This document shows positions 22,408-33,140 of a stretch of 64,000 nt of DNA, piece after piece; within the stretch, counting starts at the first letter, position 1; each line of letters begins with the position of its first letter. The notes beneath the pieces were generated by a model, which had not been told where the DNA came from, did no database searches, and worked only from the letters and a program-made list of their open reading frames with translations. Source of the stretch: Brienomyrus brachyistius. Taxonomy: Eukaryota > Chordata > Actinopteri > Osteoglossiformes > Mormyridae. A program made the translations under genes and the position numbers. The stretch covers positions 45,479-109,478 of the forward strand of contig NW_026042732.1 of assembly GCF_023856365.1 (NCBI RefSeq), read 5' to 3'.

Positions 22408-22712
22408 CATGGCCACAGCGCAGTAGTAAGTCCCAGCATCGGAGAGGCTGAGGTTCCCCTTGGGGAGGCTGTAGACGCAGCTCCGTGTAGGAGATCCAGC
22501 CTCAGGGCTCTTCTCACACTCATCACTGCTGTTTCCATGGCTGTAAATGACTCCAGGAAGGGATTCTCCTGATCCATGTCTGAACCAGTAAACACTGTGT
22601 TCTCCTGCACAGCTCCCAGTCTCTATCGTACACTGCAGGCTCACAGAGTCTCCTGGCTGCAATGTGTCAGACACAGGCTGCTGTACCACAGTCCTGCTGT
22701 TGGAGTCTTTAC
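22362..22712 (-). CDS. NITR exon 3, second V-like domain with stop codon
   Basis: Acceptor TTTTCAG, 351 nt to the first matching donor GATG|GTAACA, phase 1 at both ends. Reads DTLQPGDSVSLQCTIETGSC, SVYWFRHGSGESLPG, DECEKSPEAGSPTRSCVY and LSLSDAGTYYCAVAMCGEML, then FGNGT and TAG (22377-22375). Canonical Cys pair and core Trp are intact; extra cysteines may pair. A 57-bp tandem duplication (about 22285-22341 and 22342-22398) repeats the CGEMLFGNGT...LDIDG segment including the splice donor. The downstream unit has CAG where the upstream one has TAG. Confidence 0.85.
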
Positions 22713-23288
22713 CTGAAAAGCAAAATAGTCATGATGACAGCCCTTTGAGAATAACAATGGAAAATACAGATCCTCAAAAATTGTTCTTACAGATTTTTGG
22801 GAACTGAATCGATGTTCTTCTAGCCATCCAAGAAATCAGTAACTTCTTGGAGAACAGCTGACATTCTTCTCTCTTTTTATTGTATTACTGCTTATTAGTA
22901 TATATCAGGTAACACTATACATTAACTGCACCTACATAATACCTAAATAAAAATTATATGATAATAACAAACATTATAATCATATAATGTCTTGTATTAA
23001 TGTATGAAGGTAGATGAATATAATTAATTTCAATTCAAAGAAATGAAGTGTGTAAAGTGTACTTTATATTTTCATGATTTTCGTGACTTTACATTTGGTT
23101 TATGTTGCCCCTTTTCCACAGGAAGGTATTTATTGTTTTTGCATATTTAGCTCTTGATGTGTTTTGGTATTTTTGAGCATTTTGCTGTAGTACCTGCATA
23201 ATTTAATTCAAGAGCCGAAGAGCTGTTTGCCCATTACTAGTTTGTCTATCTTTTAACATTAAAGAAAAAGTATACATAGTAAAAGGAA
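22713..23288. other. NITR intron 2, unclassified part
   Basis: AT-rich intronic sequence with no recognisable gene or element ends. Confidence 0.5.
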
Positions 23289-23780
23289 TTACTTGGTTTC
23301 GTAGTTCCTCCTATTTATTTTCTTATGCACACAAAAGTAAGTTTTTCCGTTCAACCATAGCACTACAGCGAAAAGCAAAACGTCATGGCAAATACAATTA
23401 TGCTTTATTCCAATACACATTGCTAATTTTTCATTATTATTACATTTATTCAGCATAATATCTTCAAAGGTTTCATGATTTAATTTGCAATCTTCTGGCC
23501 TGAAATCTTTTCCTGCTACACTGAAGACTCTCTCAGCGTGTGCAGAGAAAGCTGCAGCCAAAGGGTTGGCATCCTCTGATAAACATGGTTGGTTCAGGTA
23601 TCGGTGACATTATGTGAACCTTTCATGGCAGGAATAGGGACTAGTTTGACTTTTGATGCAGGAAAAGTGTTTGGGACGTTTCTTAGGTTAGAAACTGCCG
23701 TCACTGCAGCCAACACTGACTTTTAAGGAGAGACACTCAGCTCTTCCTATGAGCAGATCCACCATGGTGCACAAAATGAC
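23289..23780 (-). pseudogene. hAT transposase C-terminal relic in a NITR intron
   Basis: The minus strand reads AAAFSAHAERVFSVAGKDFR and PEDCKLNHETFEDIMLNKCN. ERVFSxAG followed by LxxExFEDxMLxKCN is the C-terminal dimerisation region (hATC domain) of hAT transposases and ZBED proteins. An upstream frame with VDLLIGRAECLSLK may be the preceding part, out of frame. It is old, since stops and frameshifts abound. It sits between NITR exons 2 and 3. Confidence 0.75.
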
Positions 23781-24409
23781 AGTATAATTATTATTTTAGG
23801 TGACACTTCAAATGTTGCATTATTTCATTCTTTACAAAACGACATTTTTATAACAATGATGTATAACAATGTTAATGTGTTTATGTATAATTCATATTTA
23901 AATTAAAGTTCATATTTTAGTTAAAAGCTACACCTACAGTACGTATATGAACTTGAATTTGAATCCAAACCCTTTTTCGTTCTTCTTCTTTAAATTCAAA
24001 TATAAATTTCAATGCCACAACCTGTTTTCAACCACAATTCAAATGTAATTCAGATTAACAAAATGAACTGAAATTCAAGTTCATATATGTATTCAAAATC
24101 CTGAATTTTAGGATACGTATTTGAGAATTTCATTCTCAAATCAGTTCTGAATGGTGCACATCCCTAGTTCATATGTTAAATCATGCATTTTTTTTTTCAG
24201 AGTGAATACACACTGACTGCTCAGATAAATAACGTCAAAAATAATTTTCTTTTGTTGCTTAAGATTTTTGCACAGTCCTATACTGTATATAACAACTCAA
24301 ACATTTTTTTATGTTATTTGTTTTAAAGAGGCTGCAATGTGTAACATTAACATCTGTATAAAGAGAAGGTTAGGCTTTTGGCTGACAGCAAGCAAAATGC
24401 AACAAATTG

Positions 24410-24410
24410 T

Positions 24411-24440
<30 letters not shown>
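24410..24440. repeat. (TAA)n microsatellite
   Basis: About ten uninterrupted ATA/TAA triplets inside NITR intron 2. Confidence 0.95.
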
Positions 24441-24441
<1 letters not shown>

Positions 24442-24611
24442 ATGATTTTTGTTTGATGTTTAGAAAAACATTTATGGAACAAAGCAGACAATAAGGTATC
24501 TTTGCTAATTTTATATTGACAAACAACTAAACTGTCAAAATTATTTTGCAGGGAATAATCTTACTGACATTATAATAAAGCAAATATGAAAATAGTTGGA
24601 ATCTCATTTAC

Positions 24612-24959
24612 CTGTGATTATGACAAAGGTTCCATTCCCGAAGGTGACCTCATGAAGAAACACAGCAGCACAATAATACACTGCAGAATCTGACGGCTCC
24701 ACGTTAGAAATAGTGAGGTTAAAACTCCCCTCTGCATTCAGTAAGGAGTAACGTTTTATGCTTTTATATTCCTTGTAAAATTCACCAGGTACGTAGAGAA
24801 GTGCTTTCGCCATGGGCTGGGGCTTCCGACCAACAGCTTGCTTAAACAAAGTAACAAAAGTTGTTTCTCCTTGACAGAAGCATGTCAGGGTCACACTGTC
24901 TCCAAGCTGAACCCTCATCAGGTGACTGGGCTGAACAACATCTGTAGTCAGTGCAGTGT
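24612..24959 (-). CDS. NITR exon 2, membrane-distal V domain
   Basis: Acceptor TTTTTGCAG, 348 nt, donor CAG|GTAAAT, phase 1 at both ends. The translation holds QLGDSVTLTCFCQGE (first canonical Cys), FVTLFKQAVGRKPQPM, YSLLNAEGSFNLTISNVEPS and DSAVYYCAAV (second Cys), then VTFGNGTFVIITG. GRKPQ and FYKEYKSIKRYSL are NITR V-domain hallmarks. The core tryptophan expected before the KQ pair is replaced by Leu (VTLFKQ), which is unusual and could weaken the fold. Confidence 0.85.
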
Positions 24960-25127
24960 CTGCAAAAACAGAAAAACAAAAAAAATCATAATCAAATAAG
25001 ACATATAATAGTAATCTAAATAACTATTAACTATGATGCAGATTAAATGGCCAAATTCCACTGATCACATCATACAGATAAATGAAAATATTAAAATCCC
25101 AAAATAATTTATATTATAGGGCCTTAC

Positions 25128-25161
25128 TAATGAAAATGAGAAGACCAAAGAGTCTGAACAT
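25128..25161 (-). CDS. NITR exon 1, signal peptide
   Basis: ATG at 25161-25159 gives MFRLFGLLIFI and ends at donor A|GTAAGG in phase 1. The short hydrophobic stretch is a typical leader. A second in-frame ATG lies 18 codons upstream, but that segment is polar, so the inner start is preferred. The 5' untranslated region upstream is unannotated. Confidence 0.75.
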
Positions 25162-25552
25162 TTTTGTGCTTCCACTGTTTAGAATAAACTGCTCTGCTGC
25201 TAAGTGAGAGATCATGGTCGTGGTCGGGATGAAAGGGCAGGAAACAGAGAGGAAACAGAGAGACACACATCAGGCTGATCTGATTGGCTGTTCACATGGG
25301 AACTTAAGTAACAGTGAAAAAGCATTTTAATGTGCACTTACATGACGTTTATTAATTTACTCCTTAACATCCAGTTAAAATGAGAACAATTAGATAAACA
25401 GGAGCAGATACTGAGCATATAAAGTTCTTTGTACAGAGTGCTGAGATACTGTGGGAGAGCATTTGCTAATCATCTCTCTCAGACAAGCTCAGCACAGTAT
25501 GAGTCTGTTATCTATCTGATATTAGACAGTCTCTCATACAGTAATAATAATT

Positions 25553-25765
25553 GATACTTTATTGGTCCCTGTGGAGAAATTGTCTTAACTTCTCTCTCAA
25601 CTTGCTCTCTTTTTTTTAGAGTAAACAGAGTAAGTTGTCTGCGAAGGGCAGCCACCCATAGTGATGCCCAGTGAGCTGGGGGTTAAGGGCCTCGCTCAAG
25701 GACGCAGAGATGTGCTGTGGCTGGGTTTGAACCAGCGACCATCTTATTACAAGCACACAGGCATT
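25553..25765 (-). repeat. tRNA-derived SINE-like repeat, copy 2
   Basis: Matches the repeat at 9003-9235 over GATACTTTATTGGTCCC, GTAAGTTGTCTGCGAAGG and GAGCTGGGGGTTAAGGGCC. On minus it has GCTGGTTCAAACCCAGCC, a good pol III B-box. The A-box is not clear. Confidence 0.65.
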
Positions 25766-26108
25766 AGATATTCTAATCACACTTAAAAGGCAGATTAAAT
25801 GTTCTTTCCACCATGCAAACAGAATGTAAATTGTAGCTTTACTGCTTAGATTTACATTCACACATTTGCATTTAAAACAAGCATTTTAAGTGATGTACAT
25901 GAGAGTAAATGGTGAATCAGTTTATTTGCCACTCTACACATTACATTGGCGCCCATTATAAGTAACTGTACAGTGACATTGCAGTTCCTCAGTTGCTTTG
26001 ATGCATTTCTGGAATCACCCTTAACATCTGCAAAACTGTAAGTGCATTTCCCAAAACAATTCGTGCAAACAGCACCACACAGATGGACTGTCTACAAAAA
26101 AAGTCATA
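25766..26108. other. no gene recognised
   Basis: No motif, RNA gene or element end recognised. Confidence 0.4.
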
Positions 26109-26250
26109 GAGGCCACCAGCAGCCCGAATACCACACCGTAAGGCCGTATGTTAGGATGCTCTCTATGGCAGAGCGGTAGGAGGCCACCAGCAGCCCGCAT
26201 ACCAGACCGTAAGGCAGCATGTTAGGATGCTCTCTATGGCAGAGCAGTTG
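26109..26250 (-). repeat. 71-bp tandem duplication of a LINE fragment
   Basis: Two units 71 bases apart, both starting GAGGCCACCAGCAGCCCG. The minus strand encodes SAIESILTYGLTVWYSGC, the post-RT motif of L2/CR1-group LINEs, in each unit. The rest of the element is absent; upstream frames to 26520 look non-coding. Confidence 0.7.
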
Positions 26251-26526
26251 AAGGTCCCGATCAAGAAATCCGACAAGTTTCCCCAATAAGCCAGTAACCC
26301 CGCTTCATAGAACAGGCCACAGGACTGGTTTTGGTGAGATAGTCCGAGTAGTAGGTAGAAATCAGGATGGAGACTGAGTGTGGGTCTAACAGGTGAGCAG
26401 ATGTAGGACAGAATGTAGAGCCCTCTGGTGGAGTGCCTGTGCATGACTGAATGTATGGTTTGGGTCTGATGGTCTGAATAGTTGGTAGAAATAGGCACCT
26501 TCCTACCTGATGTGGTAGGTCTAGAT

Positions 26527-26831
26527 AAGGGGTCACCAACATGGTGCCCCAAGGATGCCCCCAATGACCACATGAGTTGCCCGTGGACCTGTTCTATAAA
26601 ATAGCACAACTCACCAGCGAACATCATCTAAAATTTTATTTTGTCCTGTTTCTAATCTATCACATTTGCATTTATATAGATTTGAAATTGAATATAAAAA
26701 AGCATTTAAAACATGTTTATCATGCATGAAGTTTAGACATGTTTAGGAGGGCGTTTAAAACTGATATCAAACTTCGTATGGCTCAGTACCCGTGAAGTAG
26801 CTCTCCGTTTTAAAAAGGTTGGTGACCCCTG
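26527..26831. mobile_element. hAT-type miniature element, 305 bp
   Basis: Left end AAGGGGTCACCAAC, right end GTTGGTGACCCCTG: inverse of each other apart from the first base. An 8-bp duplication GTCTAGAT at 26519-26526 and 26832-26839 flanks it. No coding capacity. Confidence 0.9.
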
Positions 26832-26839
26832 GTCTAGAT

Positions 26840-27530
26840 CTTGCAAGTTTGTTTGTACTGGCTGTGTGAACATACTGTAGCACTGTTAAGAATATGCAAC
26901 ACAGCCTGAGTTGGGGATCTGCTGTATGCATCAGTAATATAATGCTTTGTCCTTTTCTAGGCTGTTCATTAAGACATAAAGCCTGAAAGTTTTCTGAATG
27001 GCATTAATGAAATTGAGCACTGCCCCCACCTGCTGGCCAATTTATTAAAACATTGAAATCGCTGTCTGCACAGGCTGACGTGTCATTTAAGTCTGATAAT
27101 TTTCTATGAGTCAAACGGCAAGAAAATGACAAGAAGTTAAAAACATGGAGTTAGATGAAGGAGAAAAGATTACAAATTTGAAGATTATGAAATCAGGACA
27201 TGTCAGCTAAGTCAGCCAAGGTGGGTCTTAAACATATGGACGGAAGTATGAGCGCTAAACTTAAACGGGTTCACTTGTAACCGCTGCCACCAAATTTCGT
27301 TAAATTGCTGGGGAGGTCCAGATACATGAGACAGGAATAGAAGGATTATTCTTTATTAATATACAGACGAGGGTTACAACCCTCCCTAGGGCAATAGAAG
27401 GGGATACCTGCCACGGGACATTCTAAAACGCTTAATGTGAAAATGCGTAACGCAACTTAATGTATTAAAACAGTCACCACAAATCACCAAATTTCTCGCG
27501 AATGTATCTGGCCATAAAGACTTACCTGAC
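26840..27530. other. no gene recognised
   Basis: Nothing recognisable beyond short open frames. Confidence 0.4.
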
Positions 27531-27655
27531 AAGAAATCAAAACCGAAATGCTAGGAATATGGACTTTAAGCCTTTTCTTTATGGGCGTCAATGGAGGGGA
27601 AAACGCTTGACGTAAGATGAAGTCCATATTCCTAGCATTTCGGTTTTGATTTCTT
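27531..27655. repeat. perfect 36-bp inverted repeat with 53-base loop
   Basis: 27531-27566 (starting AAGAAATCAAAACCGAAATG) is the exact reverse complement of 27620-27655. Loop 27567-27619. No element ends or target duplication are apparent, so it is not clearly a transposon terminal repeat. Confidence 0.95.
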
Positions 27656-27783
27656 CCCTGGCATGGGTGACGGGTACACCACGTTCCCAAAGCCACGTTA
27701 GCCTCGAGCGAACTGCCCGGAGAAACCGCTCACACCAGCGCTGCAACCCGATCTCCTCCCCTTTTAAACACACATTTCTATGG

Positions 27784-27985
27784 CGTTAAATTAGTGCCAA
27801 AAGTCGTGCGCATAAAAACAGAAAATCCATGCTCTCTACGCGCTCGCGATTGCACAGCACTCACTCACTCGCTCGCCGTTAAATTAGGGCCAAAAGTCGA
27901 ACCACGCGCGTGCGTGTGCTCGAGTGCTGAAAACCCATCCCCTCTACGCGCTCGCGTCTGCACAGCACTCGCTCGCTCGAATTTC
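27784..27985. repeat. CpG-rich direct repeat, two units
   Basis: GTTAAATTAG...CCAAAAGTCG occurs at 27785 and 27878, and CTCTACGCGCTCGCG at 27833 and 27942, each followed by GCACAGCACTC. The units differ in length by indels. The region is CpG-rich compared with its surroundings and could act as a small CpG island, but no promoter element is clear. Confidence 0.7.
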
Positions 27986-28544
27986 CCGCTTCGTCTTACC
28001 GTATATAAAAGAATGGGCCAATGTACGGTAAATTGCATTGTGAATAAAATTTCTTAATACAACATCACAAAGCCAATTTAATAAATTCAAATCCTGGGAA
28101 GAACGCTCCTCAGATATTAGTTCTCGGGTTAGTGTTAGCAGACTATAGGCGAAACCACCTTAAGTGCTATCTGTTAATGTTTATTAAATTAGCATTAAAA
28201 TGGAGAGGTTTATAATATCTTTTGTCCTTGTAGCTGCTAAATACACTCATTATTAAAGCCATAAAGTTGTCTGCCTACTACATTGGAATCTCCACTGAGT
28301 AAGTGTTTTTGATGGATTTTATTTAACTTTATTATACTCTGGTCCTTAGATCTAATGTCATACTTCTTCACTTATATTGTTTGTGAAAAGGTTTACCACG
28401 GTCAAACAGAGCAGCCACTACATCATCATACATGAACAAGCACCTCACAAAACAAAAACATTTCATTTTCATAATTAAAACTTTTGAATGGTAGGCCTAG
28501 TGTGTGGATCAGAGACAAGATCTTGACACCTCATTAACTATAAT

Positions 28545-29190
28545 TTGTTCTGTGAACAGCTCAGATACCACCTTCTCGAAAGTCTTCTGCATAAAATAGA
28601 AATAGGATTCAGCGCGACTCCACTAAATTTGGATTACCTGGAGTTCCTTTGTCATCAGGAGCTGTATCTTCTGCAGGCCCTGTCTAATCACATTGAAGTA
28701 CCTCCTGCTATCACCCTGGCTTTGCAAGAGCTCTTTGACCTTGTGAGGGCACATCTGGAACGTCCAGCCCCATGTGTCACACAGGAAGTCGCTGCCACCA
28801 ATAGACGACCCAAGATTTTGATTGAAGAACAATGTTTGAAAGAAATGCTCCATACTCAACTTCCTGTGCCTTGCATAGCCACACTGATGGGTGTTTCAAG
28901 AAGAACAATCTTAAGAAGAATAAAAGAGTATGAGCTCTGTGTTAGGGAACTTGACAATTTGGTTTCTTCTGTCAAGAATGATCTACCAAATGCAGGCTAC
29001 AGGATAGTCAATGCAGGCTGCAGTCAATGGGCTACAGGGTTCGGTGGAGAAGAGTTGCAGCCTCCATGCATAGGGTTGATTCCATGCGCATCATATAAAG
29101 GTTGTCAAGTCTTGGCTGTGTTGTACGCAGAATGTACCAGGGCCTTTGTCTCTAGTACACGTGGACACAAACCACAAGTTGATCCGGTTT
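28545..29190 (+). pseudogene. integrase-core gene relic (HTH plus integrase start)
   Basis: Resembles a family of fish transposon-derived proteins with an N-terminal alpha-helical region, a helix-turn-helix and an integrase-type core. The open frame starts LRYHLLESLLHKIEIGFSAT and has an HTH, PVPCIATLMGVSRRTILRRI, near residues 108-127. After NDLPNAGYRI the frame shifts (about 29010): the other frame reads VRWRRVAASMHRVDSMRI, a TAA at about 29093, then GPLSLVHVDTNHKLIR, whose H-x-D-x-N-H-K is the first conserved motif of the integrase core. The rest of the core is missing. The acceptor-like TGTGAACAG before 28560 suggests an exon start. Broken, so no function expected. Confidence 0.65.
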
Positions 29191-30852
29191 GTATTACCAG
29201 CAAATTTATTTGGAGTAAACCCTGGGTGGATTGGTGTGAGGTGGTGGTGGGGCTTTGGAGAAGATTTCCTGCCGATCAACACTAGCAACTTATATCTATC
29301 TGTCATGGAGGTCTCGGGACTCACAGATATTCAGAGACATGTGGATAGTTTACCAGTGGTTTTCAGCAGGAAATAGTTATTACTACAAATTGTCACCCCC
29401 CCCCCCCGCCCCCCACAGAAACTGGATCTGGCTATAGTGGGAAAATCTTTTTTTTTTTTTATTTGTGAGAACTTGAAAGCAAAACAAAACTTGGAAAAAA
29501 TATATGCTCATTCACCAATTTTCTAATCTGGGGTCTAAAGTGGTCAGGCTTGCAAGTGTATTTGGTTATTTGTCTATCCTAGCCTGTTGCAGTGTATATT
29601 TCCTGTATATTTTGCATGTAAAAAATGTTGTTTGTTATGTCAGTGCTTAATATTATCATGTAGTCTTCATGAACTTTCTTCATCTTGGCCAGGGACTGCA
29701 TTTGAAAAGTAGCCACTTGACTAAAATTGGCACATTTTCAGAAATGCCAGCAACAATACTGATAATGAACACCCCTCTAACTGACTCTCAGTTGGTTTAG
29801 AAAAAAGACTTTTAAGAGAAAAGAAAGCCTTCCTTTGGTTTTGCATTTTTCTCTTTTTTGTTGGCTGTGCACAATATATTAGAAGAATACCTTACAATTA
29901 TATTAGTTAAGAAATAACAGATTGCGTATATACAATATTAAGGTGATGACAACAACCCTCACTGTCTCTAGGTGCTGCTTCAGACAGGGCATTCTGCAGC
30001 AGGGACACCACCCGTCGTGCAGCATCCAGCAAATCTCCCTATCACAACAGCCCACATAACAGAATAACATTAGTGTATGATTCAGTAGGGCTAGTCCAGG
30101 TCTGGAAAGTAGTTGGGCCAGATTTTTAAACCAAGAAATTTAGCTGGGCCAGACATTTTCAGCGGCCCAGTAAGCAACAGGTAATGGCATTTTAAACAAA
30201 CACAAATCAAGGTACATTATTTTAAAAAACTACAACTGAACAGAATCTGAGAGCAATATTTTTTTTCACTTCTGAAATGAGAAAAATATTTTGGTCGTAT
30301 CTGACCTAGACGCATCCCAAAGAAAAAAAATGCCTATTAGATGGTAAACAGACATAAAGAAAAAGGGAAAAATCGTCTATAATCATCATCCGCTTATACT
30401 GTGGTGATCCATTTCACCCACACAGGCATGATCACCATTAGCGGTTTCCACATTATTGTCGAGGTGACTATTCACTTTACCTCTGCTTTCTCCGACATCT
30501 TCCTGATTCTGCCGCCAACAAGGGGCTCATAGGGTGGAGACTGAGGGTGTTAAACAGACCAATCTTTTGTCACTGAATGCAACAAATAATGTATTTATCT
30601 GTCAAAAGTCCAGCACCAGGAAAAGCAACAGAGTGACAGTAGAAACTGTAATAATAATGGAAGTGCGCCGCCCTACAGGGAAGGAGGAGTGATGGGAGTC
30701 CCGGTGGTGGCTAAGCGCGCGTGGGGAGAGGCGTCGTACTGTGAGGCTTCATGAACTTCCGATGGGGCAGTGCTGTCATACAGCGGGGAGCCTGAGAGGG
30801 GCACTGTGGCCGGGTGCGAGAGCCCTGGGTAATGAGTTGTAGAGCTGCGCAG
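29191..30852. other. no gene recognised
   Basis: Contains a C-rich run at 29395-29412 and a T run at 29448-29460. Short open frames without family resemblance. Confidence 0.4.
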
Positions 30853-31129
30853 TGTCACGATCGGGTACAAGCAGGCAGGCGATCGTGCGGGCAAGGCGTG
30901 CAAGGAGCAAGCGGACAGGCAAAAACGGGAGTTTAATTAGGAAGCGCGGACGGGGAAACATCTCACGCATACAAACATCAATGACAGACACTGGACTCAG
31001 GTAAGACACGGACTGAAATACACAGGACTGAGCAAATTAACTAGATACAGCTGGGTACAAATCGGGAGAAAACACGTGGGTAATCAGGGGGCGTGGCACA
31101 CAGGAGGAGCGGACGAGCCGGGCATGACA
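30853..31129 (-). mobile_element. solo LTR, 277 bp, with 5-bp target duplication
   Basis: On plus it begins TGTCACGATCGGGTAC and ends GCCGGGCATGACA, so it has the TG...CA ends of an LTR with TGTCA/TGACA inverted tips. CGCAG flanks both sides (30848-30852 and 31130-31134). Related copies are at 12217-12470 and 40101-40365. The polyadenylation signal, intact on the minus strand of the other copies, is mutated here (AATTAAA). No internal coding region is attached, so it is a recombined solo LTR. The superfamily is not decided; a 5-bp duplication fits Gypsy or a retrovirus-like element. Confidence 0.85.
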
Positions 31130-31134
31130 CGCAG

Positions 31135-32340
31135 GAACTGAGAGCCCAAGCTGTTGGACATTCCACTGGACTAGGAGACTGGGGTGAGTGAGGAGGAGCT
31201 CATTGACCACAAACTGGGATACTGGCTGTGTGTGAGCAATGGGGTGGAGATTAAGGAAAGACGTTAAATCAGCATGCAGTGTTGCCTGGAAACAACAACA
31301 AATATACTAGTGTCACTGTACTAAAACAATATCAAAATAATGCCTATTTTTTATTCATTTTACTTGTAGAGTGCAAAGTACAAAGGAAAACAAAGAGTAA
31401 CTATGGCGAAATAAATCAAAGCATGTCCCAGAATGATGGGCCTGAATGGATCAGGACAGAAGAAGGCGAAAGTCCTGTTAACGAGGTGAGACGATGCAGA
31501 CACAGGCCAGGATGTGGGTATAGGCGAGAACAAGAGGGAAGACGGGGGCCCGAGACTCAGCATGGGGACAGGTGGGGGAGGGGAGGCACGGGCTCACCTG
31601 GAGCTGCTCCCGGAGGTGCCGCTATGACTCATGGGTAACATGCCGGAATGGGACGGCACCTGTAGGCTGGACCAGTTGTCATGGGAGGGCAACATGGACA
31701 GACAGGTAGACGAGCTGTCTGAATAAGCAGCTGCAAGTATAAAACAATAAATGAAGCAGGTATGTGGTGGGCAGTGTTACAGCGTCCTTAATATGGTCAA
31801 TACAGAAAAGGCATGTTATCATGTTATGTATATACTGCCTCCAGTTACTTAATGCCTAACTTTAATACATTGATTGATTTGTTCACTGCTGCAGCCTGTG
31901 TCAACTTTCCTTTCAGACAGATGTAAAGTCCATTCTGTTTTTGTTCTGTGTAGTTTTTTTTGAACAGCATATGGCTGAATTCTGTTAAACCTCAGACTGA
32001 AGAAAATTGTGTTAATTGAAAAGCAAATATCAAAAACTCAGTCTGCAGGAATGTTTTTCTAAATATTTCTGTGGACTTTTGGAAATTTCACGAAATTCCA
32101 TTGCTCCATTACATAAACACTGAGTGAGATTTCATTCCCATTACTGCAACGTATGAAGAGGATTATGACTTATTACTTTAGGTTATCGGACTGAGTGAGT
32201 TTTGGAAATTTGCTCTTCGATAACTGAAGCAGTGCTGTGAATGCAGAGGTTATATGCGTCGCATATCAACAGAACTGTATGTTTATGTCTTGTCTTAATT
32301 ATTTTGATTAAATGTCTAACTATTCCCAATATGTGTGAAC
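31135..32340. other. no gene recognised
   Basis: An open frame at 31279-31638 has a Gly/Arg-rich end but no recognisable domain. The end of the stretch is AT-rich and may be a LINE 3' untranslated region leading to the next feature. Confidence 0.35.
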
Positions 32341-32376
32341 ATACTTGGCCAAATAAAGCTGATTCTGATTCAGTCA
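32341..32376 (+). repeat. LINE-type 3' terminus
   Basis: AATAAAGCTGATTCTGATTC is a common 3' end of fish L2-like elements. The upstream body is too decayed to define. Confidence 0.4.
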
Positions 32377-32533
32377 GAGGGTAATCGTCGGTGTGCTGTA
32401 CTATCGTGGTGACCCACACAGAGAGCTTAGGACCATGATTTCAGTGTGTGCTTGTGTGAGGGGACAGGCAGGGCGGCGGCTCACTGGGTGATGCACTCCT
32501 GTGGGTATAGGGGCTGGGATAGGGGGCGGAGCA

Positions 32534-32556
32534 GTTACTCCTCAAGGAGGAGTAAC
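32534..32556. repeat. short perfect hairpin
   Basis: GTTACTCCTC, a three-base loop AAG, and GAGGAGTAAC: a 10-bp perfect stem. No U-run follows, and no function is suggested. Confidence 0.7.
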
Positions 32557-33140
32557 AGTCACAGCCGTGGGGGGAGGAGAGGGAGAGGGTGCTCCCAAAC
32601 TGGGGGTGTGGGTTTGATGAAGAGCAGAGAGACCCTGAGCCTGGGATGAACCAGCTGCCTACTGAAACGAAAGCGGATAAAGACAGAAACTAGAACCTCA
32701 AACTAAACAACACAAACAACAATATCAAGTTATATTCAATCATTAAACCGTTATATATTTAATCTAAACAATAGTAATAAATATCGTTCCGATTCAAAAT
32801 ATCATTTACGGGTGAATCTTATGACTTGCATTGGGAAACAGGAAACGGGCCAAGCTGCAGGGCCAGTTCAAAGGCATAGTGCGAGGCGCCCAGAAAGGGG
32901 GCGAGGTCTGGGCGGAGTCAGCTAAAGAAGAAAAAGGCCTGACCTTTTTCTGGATGCTGTGGACTGTGTTTGTGTGTGAGCTGCAGCTGCATGTTCCTTA
33001 CATTTTTTTTATTAACACCAGCACCGTGAGGTTTGGCCTGGACTGGGTCCTGTCCTGCATGGTTGAAGACATGTTGACTGATGGTCAGCCCGTGTTCTGT
33101 TGGATCCCACAGAAAGGAAATGGGAATCCCGTTTGGATCG
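32557..33140. other. no gene recognised
   Basis: The open frame 32831-33148 (105 codons) has one hydrophobic stretch, FVCELQLHVPYIFFINTS, but no family signature. It ends at the outer tip of the following inverted repeat. Confidence 0.3.

Larger units (their letters stand above)
20881..25161 (-). pseudogene. novel immune-type receptor (NITR), probably inactive copy
   Basis: Type I membrane receptor of the fish NITR family, which resembles antigen-receptor V domains and signals inhibition through ITIMs in lymphoid or NK-like cells. Exons on the minus strand: leader 25161-25128, V domain 24959-24612, second V-like domain 22712-22362, transmembrane 21816-21697, cytoplasmic tail 21006-20881. All joins through the transmembrane exon are phase 1 with GT/AG sites. 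Both Ig exons end in FGNGT, a J-like motif. The tail has LNYAAL and TLYSDL. Problems: an in-frame TAG (22377-22375) follows the second FGNGT, and the last two exons do not join in phase (1 versus 0), so a small exon is missing from my model. The TAG would remove membrane anchor and tail, so the copy is probably dead or gives a secreted two-domain form. Confidence 0.8.

Noticed and set aside
31279..31638. 119-codon frame as a gene
   Set aside because: No domain, Gly/Arg-rich end from a purine-rich stretch, and no splice or promoter context.
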